Assembly (NCBI RefSeq): GCF_009870825.1
Contig: NZ_WTWY01000006.1
Coordinates: forward strand, 307,098 to 371,097
From: Paenibacillus sp. USDA918EY
GTDB taxonomy: Bacteria > Bacillota > Bacilli > Paenibacillales > Paenibacillaceae
Direction: 5' to 3'
DNA length: 64,000 nt
Below, in pieces: positions 33,483-45,086 of this stretch (positions within the stretch are counted from its first letter, which is position 1; each line of letters opens with the position of its first letter). The notes beneath the pieces are model-generated. The model was not told where the DNA came from. It saw nothing but the letters and a program-made list of their open reading frames with translations, and did not search any database. The position numbers and the translations under genes are program-made.

Positions 33483-34767
33483 GGTCGAACAATCCTCGCC
33501 TCTGCAAGGCAGCGTGAACATTCCCGGCTCGAAAAACAGCTCTCTCGCGTTGCTCGCGGCGGCATGCCTGGCCGATGAGCCGGTTACGCTGCTTGGCATT
33601 CCGAACATTGCCGATTTAAGAGTCATCTATGAGCTGGGGTCCGAAATCGGTATGAACGTTGAACAGACCGCAAATGGAGCGGTGCTGATCGACCCGAGAA
33701 CCATCGGCGGCGCCCATTTGGACCCGGCGAAATCATCCACGTTCAGATCGGCTTATTATTTCGTCGGTGCGCTGCTGGCCAAATTCGGCAAAGTATCCGT
33801 CGGTTATCCCGGCGGAGACGACTTCGTCAGCCGGCCGATGGACCAGCATATTAAAGCCTTGAAGATGATGGGAGCATCATTCGCGTTTTTCGATCGTTAT
33901 TATACGGTGGAAGCCAAGGAATTAAAGGGCGCAACCATTTATTTTGATATGATCACCTGCGGCGCGACGATCAACGTCATGCTTGCCGCCGTTCGCGCCA
34001 AAGGGACCACCGTGTTGCTCAATGCCGCGCGCGACCCGGAAGTAACGGATACCGCGAACTTTTTGAATCAGATGGGCGCCAAAATAACGGGAGCGGGTAC
34101 CGACACCATTCGGATCGAAGGCGTGTCCTCCTTAAGAGGATGTACTTACACCGTCATCCCGGACCGGCTGATTGCAGGCGCATTTTTAATGGCGGCAGGC
34201 GTTACCGGCGGCTCGGTGACCGTTCAAAACGTCATCCCGGAGCACCTGTCTTCATGCATGGCCAAGCTGCGTGAAATCGGCCTAGAGATCGAAGAAGACA
34301 ACCATTCCATTACGGCACATTCCACCGGAATTTTGCGGGCGACAAGGGTCCGTACCGCGATGTATCCGGGGTTTGCCACCGATCTGCAGCAGCCGCTAAC
34401 GGCGCTGTTAACGCAAGCGGGCGGCAAAAGCATCATCGGCGAGCGCATCTATCCGGCAAGATTCAACCACGCATACCAGCTTAACCGGATGGGGGCCGAT
34501 ATCAAGGTTCGTTCGGGCGTGGCATACATTAAAGGCGGAACCAAATTGCACGGCAGCTTGGTGCATGCGTCGGACGTCAGGGCGGGCATCTGCCTTATTC
34601 TTGCCGGCCTTTGCGCGGAAGGGACGACGACAATAGCCGGCGTGCAGCATATCGACCGCGGTTATGAAGACGTTGTCGGTTCCTTTCGCGCACTGGGCGC
34701 CAATATCAGCCTCTACCACTCCGAAGCGCCTGCTACCACGGGTACCGCTCTTAGGGAGAGCAACTAA
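33469..34767 (+). CDS. UDP-GlcNAc 1-carboxyvinyltransferase paralogue with Cys-to-Asp active site
   Basis: 432 aa. IPGSKNSSLALLAAACLADE (Lys22/Asn23 equivalents), DPEVTDTANFLNQMGAKI, GFATDLQQPL (catalytic Asp305 equivalent) and AGVQHIDRGYEDV show a full MurA fold. The loop that normally reads PGGCAIGxRP is PGGDDFVSRP: the fosfomycin-target Cys115 is Asp. Asp at this position is known in naturally fosfomycin-resistant, active MurA enzymes. It is coupled to a DeoR regulator and is probably a second MurA, not the housekeeping one. Confidence 0.9.
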   Translation: MKAIKVEQSSPLQGSVNIPGSKNSSLALLAAACLADEPVTLLGIPNIADLRVIYELGSEIGMNVEQTANGAVLIDPRTIGGAHLDPAKSSTFRSAYYFVGALLAKFGKVSVGYPGGDDFVSRPMDQHIKALKMMGASFAFFDRYYTVEAKELKGATIYFDMITCGATINVMLAAVRAKGTTVLLNAARDPEVTDTANFLNQMGAKITGAGTDTIRIEGVSSLRGCTYTVIPDRLIAGAFLMAAGVTGGSVTVQNVIPEHLSSCMAKLREIGLEIEEDNHSITAHSTGILRATRVRTAMYPGFATDLQQPLTALLTQAGGKSIIGERIYPARFNHAYQLNRMGADIKVRSGVAYIKGGTKLHGSLVHASDVRAGICLILAGLCAEGTTTIAGVQHIDRGYEDVVGSFRALGANISLYHSEAPATTGTALRESN

Positions 34768-34830
34768 AAATCCGAATGAAGAAACCGTCATTTCGTAATC
34801 ATGCGCCGCCCGGCAGCCGGTTTGATAATG

Positions 34831-34867
34831 TACGGCCCCGTTATGGATTCATCCTACGGGGCCGTTC
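34831..34867 (+). terminator. Hairpin after the MurA paralogue
   Basis: ACGGCCCCGT / ACGGGGCCGT, 13-nt loop, weak T run; probable terminator. 34868-35045 holds no gene. Confidence 0.6.
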
Positions 34868-35045
34868 AATAAGAAACCTATGCTTCCTTCCCTGCCCGGG
34901 CCATCCCCTAGTATTTTCTTCGCAACCTTCTTCATCTAAAACTAGAAGCCCAGTTATTATGAAGCAAAATACGAGGAATCATAAAGTTGTGGTCGCATGC
35001 GCGGCATTCGATTTTTCAGGAGAAGCGAACCACGATTGGTCCGTC

Positions 35046-35744
35046 TCATGAGCCGTCGGAAGCCGCCGCATTGATGACGATCATCCCGAGCTGGATGCGC
35101 GAGAGCGGCGTAGCGAAGATGAACCTAAGCCCTTCTTTCATATCCGATACGTATTTCTTCATAGGATTATGCCGGGATCTTAATTCAGAAGTTTTATTTT
35201 CAGTCGTCGTTTTCCCGTTGTTAGATGAATGATTTGATGCTTTCTTGATTTTCAGCTGCATAAACAGCAGCGCTCCGACAAAGAACCCTAGCGAGTTCCA
35301 GAAGTAAATCGCAACCGCTCCGAGCAATAGAATCAGCGCCCCCGATGCCGCATTGCACGCGACGTCAATCCCCTGATAAGCGATTGAAAACAAAGAGTTG
35401 CCCTGCGTCAGCTGCTTTTTGTCGAGTATTTTCGGGAGTGCGGACATTTGCGCCGGGTAGAACCACATGTTTATCGTCGATAAGATCGGGGTAATGGCCA
35501 GCACCAGTCCCACGGTCAAAAAATCAAAGTAGTAGGCAACGGGCACCACAAGCAGTAAAAGCGCCTGAAACAGTTGGGTGTATACCAGGAGGCCCCGGAG
35601 CGGGACCCGATCGATCATGGGACCTGAAAACAATTGAATGATCCGGGGAAGGATCGACAGAAAACCTGCAAGCCCCGTATATAATGTTGATCTTATGATC
35701 GAGCACGGCTTCATCGCAACATGCCCATCACCTTGATTATTCAT
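35046..35744 (-). pseudogene. Remnant of an MFS transporter
   Basis: 232 codons open. The first membrane helix is missing (the frame starts in LAGFLSILPRIIQLFSGPMIDR, normally around residue 40) and the frame stops after RIQLGMIVINAAASDGS, about halfway through a normal MFS_3 exporter. Neither flank holds the missing parts. The remaining helices (TVGLVLAITPILSTINMWFY; AASGALILLLGAVAIYF) are clear. Confidence 0.75.
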
Positions 35745-35760
35745 TTTTTATGATCGCCCA

Positions 35761-36510
35761 TCAACCGACCCGGAATCCTTCCGAAAACTCGTTACTTAAA
35801 CCATCCCGTTTATGCAGCAGTTCGTCGGCACGGACGCATTTATACCCTTGGATATGAACCGTGTCAAGGACTTCCTCAAGGCTTGCGATCATTCGACCCG
35901 GCGCATCCGGCTCCGCTCCCCAAGTATCCCCGCTGTCGTGCAGCAAAATAATCGAGCCGGGCTCAAGCTGATCCAAGATCCGTTCTTTAAGCGGTTTGTT
36001 CCTGCTTTTTTTGCCCCAATCCCACCCCATGACCGACCACAATACGATCCGGTATTTTCGCAAAGCGAACAAATCGCCTAAATTCAAAATCCCCCACGGA
36101 GGACGGTAAAATGTCGGGCGCTCGCCCGTGATCCGCTCGATGATATCGGCTGACCTGCGGACATGCTTGTTCCGGATATGGCGCGGACTCATGAGCCAAT
36201 TGGGAAGATGGGAATAGTTGTGGATCCCGATTTGATGCCCTTCCCTGTGAATCCGCCTCATAAGCTCCGGATGCCGCTCCGCTTTGCCGCCCAGCACAAA
36301 AAATGTCGCTTTGATCCTTTTTTTCTTGAGAAGATCCAGCAGTTTAGGAGTATGCAGCGGGTCCGGGCCATCGTCAAAGGTAAAAGCGATCTGCCTGCCG
36401 CGCCGGCCCCGCATCGTTACCCCCAATCCCCAGATCCGGGTGATCACATACGGAATGATCATATATACAAAGACAAACAGCAGCAGCAGACTCACGATCG
36501 CCATACTCAT
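35761..36510 (-). CDS. Polysaccharide deacetylase (NodB domain)
   Basis: 249 aa. N-terminal membrane anchor (VSLLLLFVFVYMIIPYVI), then IAFTFDDGPDPLHTPKLL (motif 1, DD), GIHNYSHLPNW (H-x3-H metal motif), YRPPWGILN and SIILLHDSG. A metal-dependent deacetylase facing the outside, acting on peptidoglycan or another N-acetyl polymer. Overlaps the YkoP-like gene as ATGA. Confidence 0.92.
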   Translation of the reverse strand: MSMAIVSLLLLFVFVYMIIPYVITRIWGLGVTMRGRRGRQIAFTFDDGPDPLHTPKLLDLLKKKRIKATFFVLGGKAERHPELMRRIHREGHQIGIHNYSHLPNWLMSPRHIRNKHVRRSADIIERITGERPTFYRPPWGILNLGDLFALRKYRIVLWSVMGWDWGKKSRNKPLKERILDQLEPGSIILLHDSGDTWGAEPDAPGRMIASLEEVLDTVHIQGYKCVRADELLHKRDGLSNEFSEGFRVG

Positions 36511-37097
36511 GCCGTTTCCTTAGCATAACGCAAAAGCAAGGATTTTCGGGTCAGCATCAGCATTTTGGGCACAAGCTTGGGCGCATTTTTTTTCGTGCGT
36601 TCCCGGCCCACCGGATGCAGCACCTTGAGCAAAAGCCGTAAATAATGGGTGGAAAATACGCGAAACCCCTTGGATTCCAGCGGATGCAGCTCAAAACCGA
36701 GCCCGTGAATGATACCGCGGTGCAGCAGCGTAATTCCGGTCAACGCTTTGACCTGCGCAAGCTCCGGTTCCGTCTTCATCGCCTCGCTGATCTGCTTGAT
36801 CGATCTCCGCAGCATTCTTGCGGTCAAAAGCGCAGCCCGGTCAGCCCCCAGCTCTCTGGACAGCTTCAATACCTGCCGGTTATCCAAATGGAGCTCGCCG
36901 ACCCAATCCCCCGGATATATCCACTCCCCGTCCTGGCACTTCAGGTTTTTTCCGTGATGCCGACGGACAACCAGCTTGCAAATCCCGTATCTTTTTACCG
37001 CGGCGCTGCGCAGTTTCGTAATTTGGTCAAAAACCGCTTCCCAAGCCATCCATGCCGACTGTGCGCTTGCCTTCGTAATGGCAGCTAACATGTTCAC
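36507..37097 (-). CDS. YkoP-like domain protein
   Basis: 196 aa. VVRRHHGKNLKCQDGEWIYP, GDWVGELHLDNRQVLKLS and LTGITLLHRGIIHGLGFELH recall B. subtilis YkoP. No signal peptide. It is translationally coupled to the deacetylase, so a shared role in surface polysaccharide modification is likely. The 240 nt upstream hold nothing else. Confidence 0.7.
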   Translation of the reverse strand: MNMLAAITKASAQSAWMAWEAVFDQITKLRSAAVKRYGICKLVVRRHHGKNLKCQDGEWIYPGDWVGELHLDNRQVLKLSRELGADRAALLTARMLRRSIKQISEAMKTEPELAQVKALTGITLLHRGIIHGLGFELHPLESKGFRVFSTHYLRLLLKVLHPVGRERTKKNAPKLVPKMLMLTRKSLLLRYAKETA

Positions 37098-37335
37098 GAT
37101 TGGTCACATCTTTCTTTTCCATATTTGATTTGGTCTTCTGCAGTTAGACCGGCGCCTTTATTCCTGCAGGAAAGGCATTTGTTTAGTTAGACGGCGGCAA
37201 ACCGGAAATCCATGCCACTATTTTAAAAAATGAATCTATCGTTTCCCTTTCTTGTTTCTTACGGTTTTCTTAAGACGCAATGCTGGGGGTTACGGAAAAG
37301 TGATGCTTGGAATACAGACGTCCCTGCAGAATCAT

Positions 37336-37387
37336 AAAAATAGCACCTCCTTTCGGGATCATCTCCCGCTAAGAAGGTGCTATTTTA
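37336..37387 (-). terminator. Terminator of the ABC exporter operon (minus)
   Basis: AAAATAGCACCT / GGTGCTATTTT hairpin directly after the permease stop, with TTTTTATG on the minus strand. Confidence 0.8.
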
Positions 37388-37389
37388 AG

Positions 37390-38079
37390 TTAATGAATAT
37401 CGTTCTTGTCTACGTTGCGGAACGAAAGATAAGCAACCAGGATACCGATAACCCCAAGGATCAACGGTACCGTTATATTGGCGCCGAGCGAAAAGCCTTG
37501 GTTGTTGGAACTGATCAAGCCCCCGATAAGGATCGAGGATACGATCGTTGTCGGTACGGATTTCTTTCGCATCCCGAAGAATAAAGGAATGAGGCTGAGG
37601 CCCGCTGCTGACAGCGTTTGGATCAACAATTGGATCCCAGTATGCAATAATACGCCAGCCTCCGGTTTTCCCGAAACAAACTGAAAATGGCTGTTCAGAG
37701 CCAGAAACGACGTACAGATAATAAAAGTCGAGATGAGCATCGCTCCAAACGTAAGAGCCAGGACCAGCAGCATTTTTGCCATGATCAGCTTTTTACGCTC
37801 AACAGGGTACGTGAACAATATGCTAATCGTTTTATTTCTGTATTCCTCGATAATCAATTTGCTGAGCAAAACGGAAGCAAACACGATAAATACTGCACGG
37901 CAAAGTAGCCCCACTGTCGATAACGCATCGGCGAAACTCCCGAATGCAGGATCTCCTTTCCCCTCCGTGAAGACTATAAGAAATATGAAACCAGCCATCA
38001 GGATCGTCGCAATAACCGCGCCTCTATAAAACCAGGCTAACTTCTGCTTTTTCATCTCCAGCCGGATGAGCCTAAGCAT
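37390..38079 (-). CDS. ABC exporter permease (BcrB/lantibiotic-immunity type)
   Basis: 229 aa from the ATG at 38079 (GGAGGTGGG upstream, overlapping the end of the ATPase gene). Six helices; KLIIEEYRNKTISILFTYPV is the intracellular loop typical of ABC2-type self-resistance permeases. Works with the next-listed ATPase. Confidence 0.85.
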   Translation of the reverse strand: MLRLIRLEMKKQKLAWFYRGAVIATILMAGFIFLIVFTEGKGDPAFGSFADALSTVGLLCRAVFIVFASVLLSKLIIEEYRNKTISILFTYPVERKKLIMAKMLLVLALTFGAMLISTFIICTSFLALNSHFQFVSGKPEAGVLLHTGIQLLIQTLSAAGLSLIPLFFGMRKKSVPTTIVSSILIGGLISSNNQGFSLGANITVPLILGVIGILVAYLSFRNVDKNDIH

Positions 38080-38995
38080 GCTGCCCACCTCCGCTAATCT
38101 GATGCATAAAATACTCCTCAAGCGAAGTATGCTTATGGTTTATGGCTTCAATCGCCACATCGTTCAGTACCAGCGCTTTGGTTAATTCCTGCTGCGTCCA
38201 CTTGGACTCATAAATGCGTATGACCGAATCGCCGACGATTTTAAAATTGCTGACACCCAGTTCGTTTTCCAATACAAAAACAGCTTGTTTGCAATGCGGG
38301 GTCACGAGTTCGATATAATCGGTATTTTCGCTGCGCATCTCATTCATGGACACTTCGCGGATAAATTTGCCGCCCTGGAGAATGCCGATTGTATCTGCAA
38401 CCTGCTCGATCTCGCTCAGCAAATGGCTGGAGACCAGCAGCGTCATCCGGTACTCCTTGCTCAACATACGAAGCAGATGGCGAAAATCCTTGATCCCGAC
38501 CGGATCGAGCCCGTTGATCGGTTCATCCAGAATGAGCAGCTCGGGTTTGGTTATTATCGCGCGGGCCATGCCCAATCGCTGCTTCATGCCAAGCGAAAAC
38601 TCGGATACCGATTTGCCTTGGATGGAAGTGAGGTTGACCATCTCAAGCGCTTCGCTGATCTCGCGTTTGTTATAATAACCCATATATTCCGCATGCAGCT
38701 CCAGATTCTCGATCGCCGTCATTTTCTCGTAAAAAATCGGATACTCGATGATGCTGCCAATGCGTTTAAATATTTCAACCGACGAAGGCGTAAGCTTCTC
38801 TCCGAAAATTTCAATTTCGCCGCTGGTCGGTTTAACAAGATTCAGCATCATTTTCATCAGCGTCGTTTTGCCGGCTCCGTTTGGACCGAGCAGTCCGTAA
38901 ATTTGTCCCTGCCGGATATTCATGCTGACATCGGAGACAACTTCTTTGCCTTTATAGGTTTTGCTGACATGGCGGGTACTGATGACATAACCCAT
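38072..38995 (-). CDS. ABC exporter ATP-binding protein (BcrA type)
   Basis: 307 aa. Walker A GLLGPNGAGKTT, signature FSLGMKQRLG (LSGGQ variant), Walker B LLILDEPINGLDP, His loop LLVSSHLLSEIEQ. The C-terminal 85 residues are the regulatory tail of BcrA/bacitracin-type exporters. Just downstream (155 nt) of the sensor kinase gene, same strand. Confidence 0.93.
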   Translation of the reverse strand: MGYVISTRHVSKTYKGKEVVSDVSMNIRQGQIYGLLGPNGAGKTTLMKMMLNLVKPTSGEIEIFGEKLTPSSVEIFKRIGSIIEYPIFYEKMTAIENLELHAEYMGYYNKREISEALEMVNLTSIQGKSVSEFSLGMKQRLGMARAIITKPELLILDEPINGLDPVGIKDFRHLLRMLSKEYRMTLLVSSHLLSEIEQVADTIGILQGGKFIREVSMNEMRSENTDYIELVTPHCKQAVFVLENELGVSNFKIVGDSVIRIYESKWTQQELTKALVLNDVAIEAINHKHTSLEEYFMHQISGGGQHA

Positions 38996-39150
38996 TGATC
39001 TTTGCCCCTCTCCTTTGTTGCTTGATCACAGTATAACCGCCAACATTTTCATATTTCTTGCGCAATTCTTACGAATCTCTTAAGTGTGGAAAGCAAGCGG
39101 GATGGCTAGGTTTCAAAACGGTTCCGTCCCCTTCGCTGCTTTTGCTAGCG

Positions 39151-40083
39151 TTAAGGCAGCTTTTTTAACGAGATCGTAAAAACGGTCCGTTCATACGGCT
39201 TGCTCGCCACCCGGATTTCCCCGCCCATCAGCTCAATCAGTCTTTTCGTAATCGTCAGGCCCAAACCGCTGCCTTGAAATCTTTTATTCCTTGAATCCTC
39301 CAGCGTGTACATCCGTTCGAAAATCAGCTCCTGATCGCGTTCCCGGATGCCTTTGCCCTTGTCCCAAACATCGATCAGTACCCGGCCCTGCTCTTCCCGC
39401 AGCTTCATCCCGACCACCTTGCCCTGTGACCCGTAACGGATCGCATTGCTCAGCACATTGTTTAATGCGCGGCTCAGTCCTTCTTCATTCCCCCAAGCAT
39501 AAAGCGGCTTATCCGGAATGTCGATGTCCGCCTGCAGCCCTTCGGATTCGATCAGATCATAAAACATCAGCATGCTGTTTCTGGACACTTCATTGATATG
39601 TAAACGGGTCAGCGGCAGCTCCTTATCTCCCGATTCCAGCTTGGCCAGATCAAAGAAACGGTTGATCAGCTCCACGATCTCCACCGTCTTCGCATGCACC
39701 TTATCCAGCAGCCGCTCCCTTTCCTCCTGCGGCAGGCCGCCCTTCCGGTTCAACGTTTCAATGTATCCGAGCACCACGGTAAGCGGCGTCTTCAAATCAT
39801 GCGATATGTTGGCCAGCATCCGGCGCATCGCGATTTCTGTACGCATAAATCCAGTCTCCGACTGCCTGGTTTGCAAAAGCAAACGATTGACAGCAATCAG
39901 CAGTTGACGATATTCGGGATACTCCGTAAAAAGCAAAAGCTGCTCCTGCGAAGACGAATCCACAATCGCATTCAGTTTATCGATGATGTACCCAAGCTGC
40001 CCGGCTCTTTTTTTCCGGCCCACCCACTGCATTACGTTCAGCAGCGCCAGCACGATCGAAAGAATCAGCAGAACGGCAACCAC
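39151..40083 (-). CDS. Sensor histidine kinase
   Basis: 310 aa from the GTG at 40083, whose G is the last base of the regulator stop (TAGTG) and which has GGGGGA 6 nt upstream; this start beats an ATG at 40116. One membrane helix, a short linker, then H box ISHDLKTPLTVVLG, N box NNVLSNAIRYG, G boxes KGKGI and GSGLGLTITKRL. Partner of the response regulator. Confidence 0.93.
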   Translation of the reverse strand: MVAVLLILSIVLALLNVMQWVGRKKRAGQLGYIIDKLNAIVDSSSQEQLLLFTEYPEYRQLLIAVNRLLLQTRQSETGFMRTEIAMRRMLANISHDLKTPLTVVLGYIETLNRKGGLPQEERERLLDKVHAKTVEIVELINRFFDLAKLESGDKELPLTRLHINEVSRNSMLMFYDLIESEGLQADIDIPDKPLYAWGNEEGLSRALNNVLSNAIRYGSQGKVVGMKLREEQGRVLIDVWDKGKGIRERDQELIFERMYTLEDSRNKRFQGSGLGLTITKRLIELMGGEIRVASKPYERTVFTISLKKLP

Positions 40084-40781
40084 TAAAATTCCCCCAGACG
40101 GTAGCCGATGCCCCACAGCGTTTTGATATACTGCGGATCGGAAGGCTGATCTTCGATTTTTTCGCGCAAACGGCTCATATGCACATTAATGACATTTTCA
40201 TCGCCGAAATAGTCGTCATTCCAGACGGAGGTAAAAATGTGCTGCTTGGTGAATACCTTTTTCGGATTCGTCATGAACAGCTTCAAAATTTGCAGTTCTT
40301 TGGCCGTCAGCTTGATCTCCTCGCCGTTTTTGGTCACGGTCAAATGATCCAGATCCATCTCCAGTTCATGCACCCGGATGATTCGATTCTGCTGGACCGG
40401 GGCCGCTTGCGCATAAGCCGTCACGCGGCGGATCGCGGCCTTCACCCTCGCCGTCAGCTCAATCATGGAAAAAGGTTTCGTAATATAGTCGTCCGCGCCA
40501 AAACCGAGGCCAAGCGCCTTATCCACTTCCCCATCCTTTGCGGATACGATCAGAACCGGCACATGGCTGCTTTCCCGGAGCTTTTTCAGGAAATCCATCC
40601 CGCTGATCTTGGGCAGCATCATATCCAGCAGCACCAGGTCATAATCACGTTCGGCAAACCGCTGGAGCGCCTCCTCCCCGTCTTTGGCAAGCACCACCTG
40701 AAAACCTTCCATCGTCAAATAACTTTCCACCATTTCGCCGATCGAGGCGTCATCCTCTACAAGAAGTATGTTCGAAGCCAT
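40083..40781 (-). CDS. OmpR-family response regulator
   Basis: 232 aa from the ATG at 40781. Receiver with acidic pocket VEDD, phospho-Asp in DLVLLDMMLP, Lys in YITKPFS, then a winged helix (LTAKELQILKLFMTNPKKVF ... NVINVHMSRLREKI). With the kinase and ABC genes it forms a BacRS/BcrAB-like detoxification module; inducer not known. Confidence 0.94.
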   Translation of the reverse strand: MASNILLVEDDASIGEMVESYLTMEGFQVVLAKDGEEALQRFAERDYDLVLLDMMLPKISGMDFLKKLRESSHVPVLIVSAKDGEVDKALGLGFGADDYITKPFSMIELTARVKAAIRRVTAYAQAAPVQQNRIIRVHELEMDLDHLTVTKNGEEIKLTAKELQILKLFMTNPKKVFTKQHIFTSVWNDDYFGDENVINVHMSRLREKIEDQPSDPQYIKTLWGIGYRLGEF

Positions 40782-40966
40782 GATACTCACGCCTTTCTAT
40801 TCATTCCCTGTAGTTCTAATATACTGGAAACGGCGACCCGAGGTATATTCAAATTCGCTATCAAAATAACCAAAATCAAAATACCGATCCGTTGAAAATG
40901 CAAAAGAATCCCGTTGACGGCCCCTATTGGGAAAGGTTACATAACCGGAAGTCAGACGCTCAAAAC

Positions 40967-41003
40967 AAAAAAAGGACCTTGGATGTCCTAACATCCCGGT
41001 CCT
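40967..41003 (-). terminator. Terminator of gbsR (minus)
   Basis: AGGACC-GGATG / CATCC-GGTCCT followed on the minus strand by TTTTTTTG. Confidence 0.88.
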
Positions 41004-41009
41004 ATATGT

Positions 41010-41576
41010 TTAATTTTCCCGTGGCGGCACTTTCGGCACCAGCTTGTAGATGTCCCCGTTTTCAAAAGTGTCGATCAGCCGGTCCAGCCACTCGTAATAA
41101 GCAAACGCATCCCGGAGCTTGGCTTTGTCCTTCCGCAGCATTTCCGCCATTTCCGGATCTTCCGCGTATTCTTTCTCCATTTTTTCGATCTCTTCCGTCG
41201 CCTTGCGAAGGACCGTCATGTTGGACTCCACGGATTTTCTCCATTTGACGTCAAAAAAGTCGGTAAACGTTTGGTACCAGTCGTATTCCACCTCGTACAG
41301 ATCTTTTCGCGAACCCTTTTCCCAAACCTTGTTCACCATTTTCAAATCGAGAAGCGTGCGGACGCCCGTGCTCATGCTGGTTTTGCTCATCTTCATCTCG
41401 GAGCCCATCTCGTCCAGCGTCATCGGCTTGTCCGCAAAAAAAAGCAGACCATAGAGATGCCCCGTAGATAAAGAGATGCCGTATAAGTCCATGTTTCTTC
41501 CGATCGTTTCGATCACGCGTTTTCGTATTTTGTCCAGCGCCGCATGCTGTGTTTCCTTGCCCGGGTCCAAGCCCAT
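41010..41576 (-). CDS. GbsR-type MarR-like regulator of osmoprotectant genes
   Basis: 188 aa from the ATG at 41576 (AAGGAGG 8 nt upstream; the earlier in-frame ATG has no ribosome site). IGRNMDLYGISLSTGHLYGL, then LDEMGSEMKMSKTSMSTGVRTL and WEKGSRKDLYEVEYDWYQTF are diagnostic of the GbsR/OpuAR family, which sense choline or related ligands. Divergent from opuA. Its own promoter is at 41675-41703. Confidence 0.9.
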   Translation of the reverse strand: MGLDPGKETQHAALDKIRKRVIETIGRNMDLYGISLSTGHLYGLLFFADKPMTLDEMGSEMKMSKTSMSTGVRTLLDLKMVNKVWEKGSRKDLYEVEYDWYQTFTDFFDVKWRKSVESNMTVLRKATEEIEKMEKEYAEDPEMAEMLRKDKAKLRDAFAYYEWLDRLIDTFENGDIYKLVPKVPPREN

Positions 41577-41674
41577 GCTTGCAACCTCCTTATGTTCAGC
41601 CATACTCTCGGGTGTTTTCCGTTAGATCACTCATCGCTTAGACGAAAATCCAGAGGCAACAACCTTCTTGGTCT

Positions 41675-41703
41675 ATTGTAGAAAAACGCCTTTTAAAAGT
41701 AAA
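41675..41703 (-). promoter_or_regulatory. Promoter of the gbsR-type gene
   Basis: Minus strand TTTACT, 17 nt, TACAAT; about 95 nt upstream of the chosen start. Confidence 0.6.
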
Positions 41704-41758
41704 GAAGCCTCAGAAGCCGCAAACAGGAGCATCCGCGAGGAAAATCAAGGAATGGTTT

Positions 41759-41776
41759 GTACAGTTTTTACTGTAC
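41759..41776. promoter_or_regulatory. Inverted repeat GTACAGT-TTTT-ACTGTAC upstream of opuA
   Basis: Perfect 18-bp inverted repeat, 4 bp upstream of TTTACA (41781-41786), the -35 of a plus-strand promoter (18 nt, TACGAT). Candidate operator of the GbsR-type protein. The rest of 41577-41948 contains only these promoter elements. Confidence 0.6.
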
Positions 41777-41948
41777 GTTCTTTACATACGGTTAAAACCT
41801 TTGTTACGATAGTTTTTAGTTGTTGCACAGTTCAACACCCCGTATTCAAATCGGCGTTCCTTTTTTCTGCTGTTTAAGGAACCGCCGGAACGGGTAATGG
41901 GGAGTTTGCCATTTTTTTGCTCGAACTGGTTTTTAAGGGGGGATTGAT

Positions 41949-43143
41949 TTGTCCATCTTACAGCTTCAGAAGGTAAGCAAATTGTTCGGGCCCCACGCGG
42001 AGAGCTGCGTGGAGCTGCTCGAACAAGGTTGGACCAAAGAAAGAATAGCCAAGGAGAAAAACGTGACCGTCGGCGTCAACCGCGTCAGCCTCGACATCGA
42101 GGCAGGCGAAATTTTCGTCATCATGGGATTGTCCGGCAGCGGCAAGTCGACGCTGGTGCGGATGCTGAACCGCCTCATTGAGCCGACGTCCGGGGAAATC
42201 CTGGTGCATGGCAAAGACTTGATGAAAATGAACAAGGAGCAGCTGCGGACCGTTCGCCGTCAAACGATCAGCATGGTGTTTCAAAAGTTTGCGCTTTTTC
42301 CGCACCGCACCGTGCTCGAAAACGTGGAATACGGCCTTGAAATCCAAAAGGCGGAGAAGCGCCTGCGGCGGGAAAAAGCGAAGCAGTCGCTGGAGCTCGT
42401 CGGGCTGAAGGGCTGGGAGGACAAACGCCCGGATGAACTGAGCGGCGGGATGCAGCAGCGCGTCGGCCTGGCCAGAGCGCTGGCGAACGATCCCGAAATT
42501 TTGCTCATGGACGAAGCCTTCAGCGCGCTTGATCCGCTCATCCGGCGGGATATGCAGGACGAACTGCTGGACCTGCAGGAGAAGATGAAAAAGACGATCA
42601 TCTTCATCACCCACGATCTTGATGAAGCGCTTCGGATCGGCGACCGCATCGCCCTGATGAAGGACGGGGCCGTCGTGCAGGTCGGAACGCCGGAGGAAAT
42701 ATTGACGCAGCCGGCCAACGCGTATGTGGAACGTTTCGTGGAGGACGTCGACCTGTCGAAGGTGCTGACCGCTTCGCATGTCATGCGCCGTCCCGAAACG
42801 ATCATGGTCGAACGGGGGCCGCGCGTGGCGCTGGAAATGATGCGCGAACGCGGCATTTCCAACCTGTTCGTCGTCGACCGCGCCAAACGGCTGCTCGGCG
42901 TCATCACGGCGGAAGACGCGTCGGCCGCGATGCGCAGCGGGCAGTCGCTGGAGAACATCTTGATCGTCGACGGGCCGCGCGTCCATCCGGACGTCGTCAT
43001 AAACGAATTGTTCGAGGTAACCAGCCTCGCCAAAGTGCCTCTCGCCGTCGTCGACGACGAAAACCGTCTCCTCGGCGTCATTGTCCGCGGCGCCCTGCTC
43101 GGCGCTCTTGCGGGAGAAAACGGCTCGAAGGAGGTGAACCCGG

Positions 43144-43166
<23 letters not shown>
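41949..43166 (+). CDS. opuAA: Glycine betaine ABC transporter ATP-binding protein
   Basis: 405 aa from a TTG with AAGGGGGG 6 nt upstream. Walker A GLSGSGKST, LSGGMQQRVGLARAL, ILLMDEAFSALDPLIRRDM, then two CBS domains (about residues 275-395). ProV/OpuAA type; CBS pairs in this family sense ionic strength or, in related proteins, c-di-AMP. Confidence 0.96.
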
Positions 43167-44893
<1,727 letters not shown>

Positions 44894-44937
44894 TGAGGTT
44901 TCGGTCCCGAAGCCAGGCATAACGCTGGAAACGTTCC

Positions 44938-44971
44938 GACCGCCCAAACGCAATTTGGGCGGTCTTTTTTT
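44938..44971 (+). terminator. Terminator of opuA operon
   Basis: GACCGCCCAAA / TTTGGGCGGTC followed by TTTTTTT. A further palindrome ACGTCGATCGACGT with TTTTTCTTTT at 45061-45082 may be a second stop signal. Confidence 0.92.
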
Positions 44972-45086
44972 ATAATATGAGAAAGTATTAACTACGGAGT
45001 TATTTCGTCCTGATATTGCAAAAAAACTATCTTTAAACGCGGTCTGTCTTCTTAAGGAGTACGTCGATCGACGTTTTTCTTTTGGA

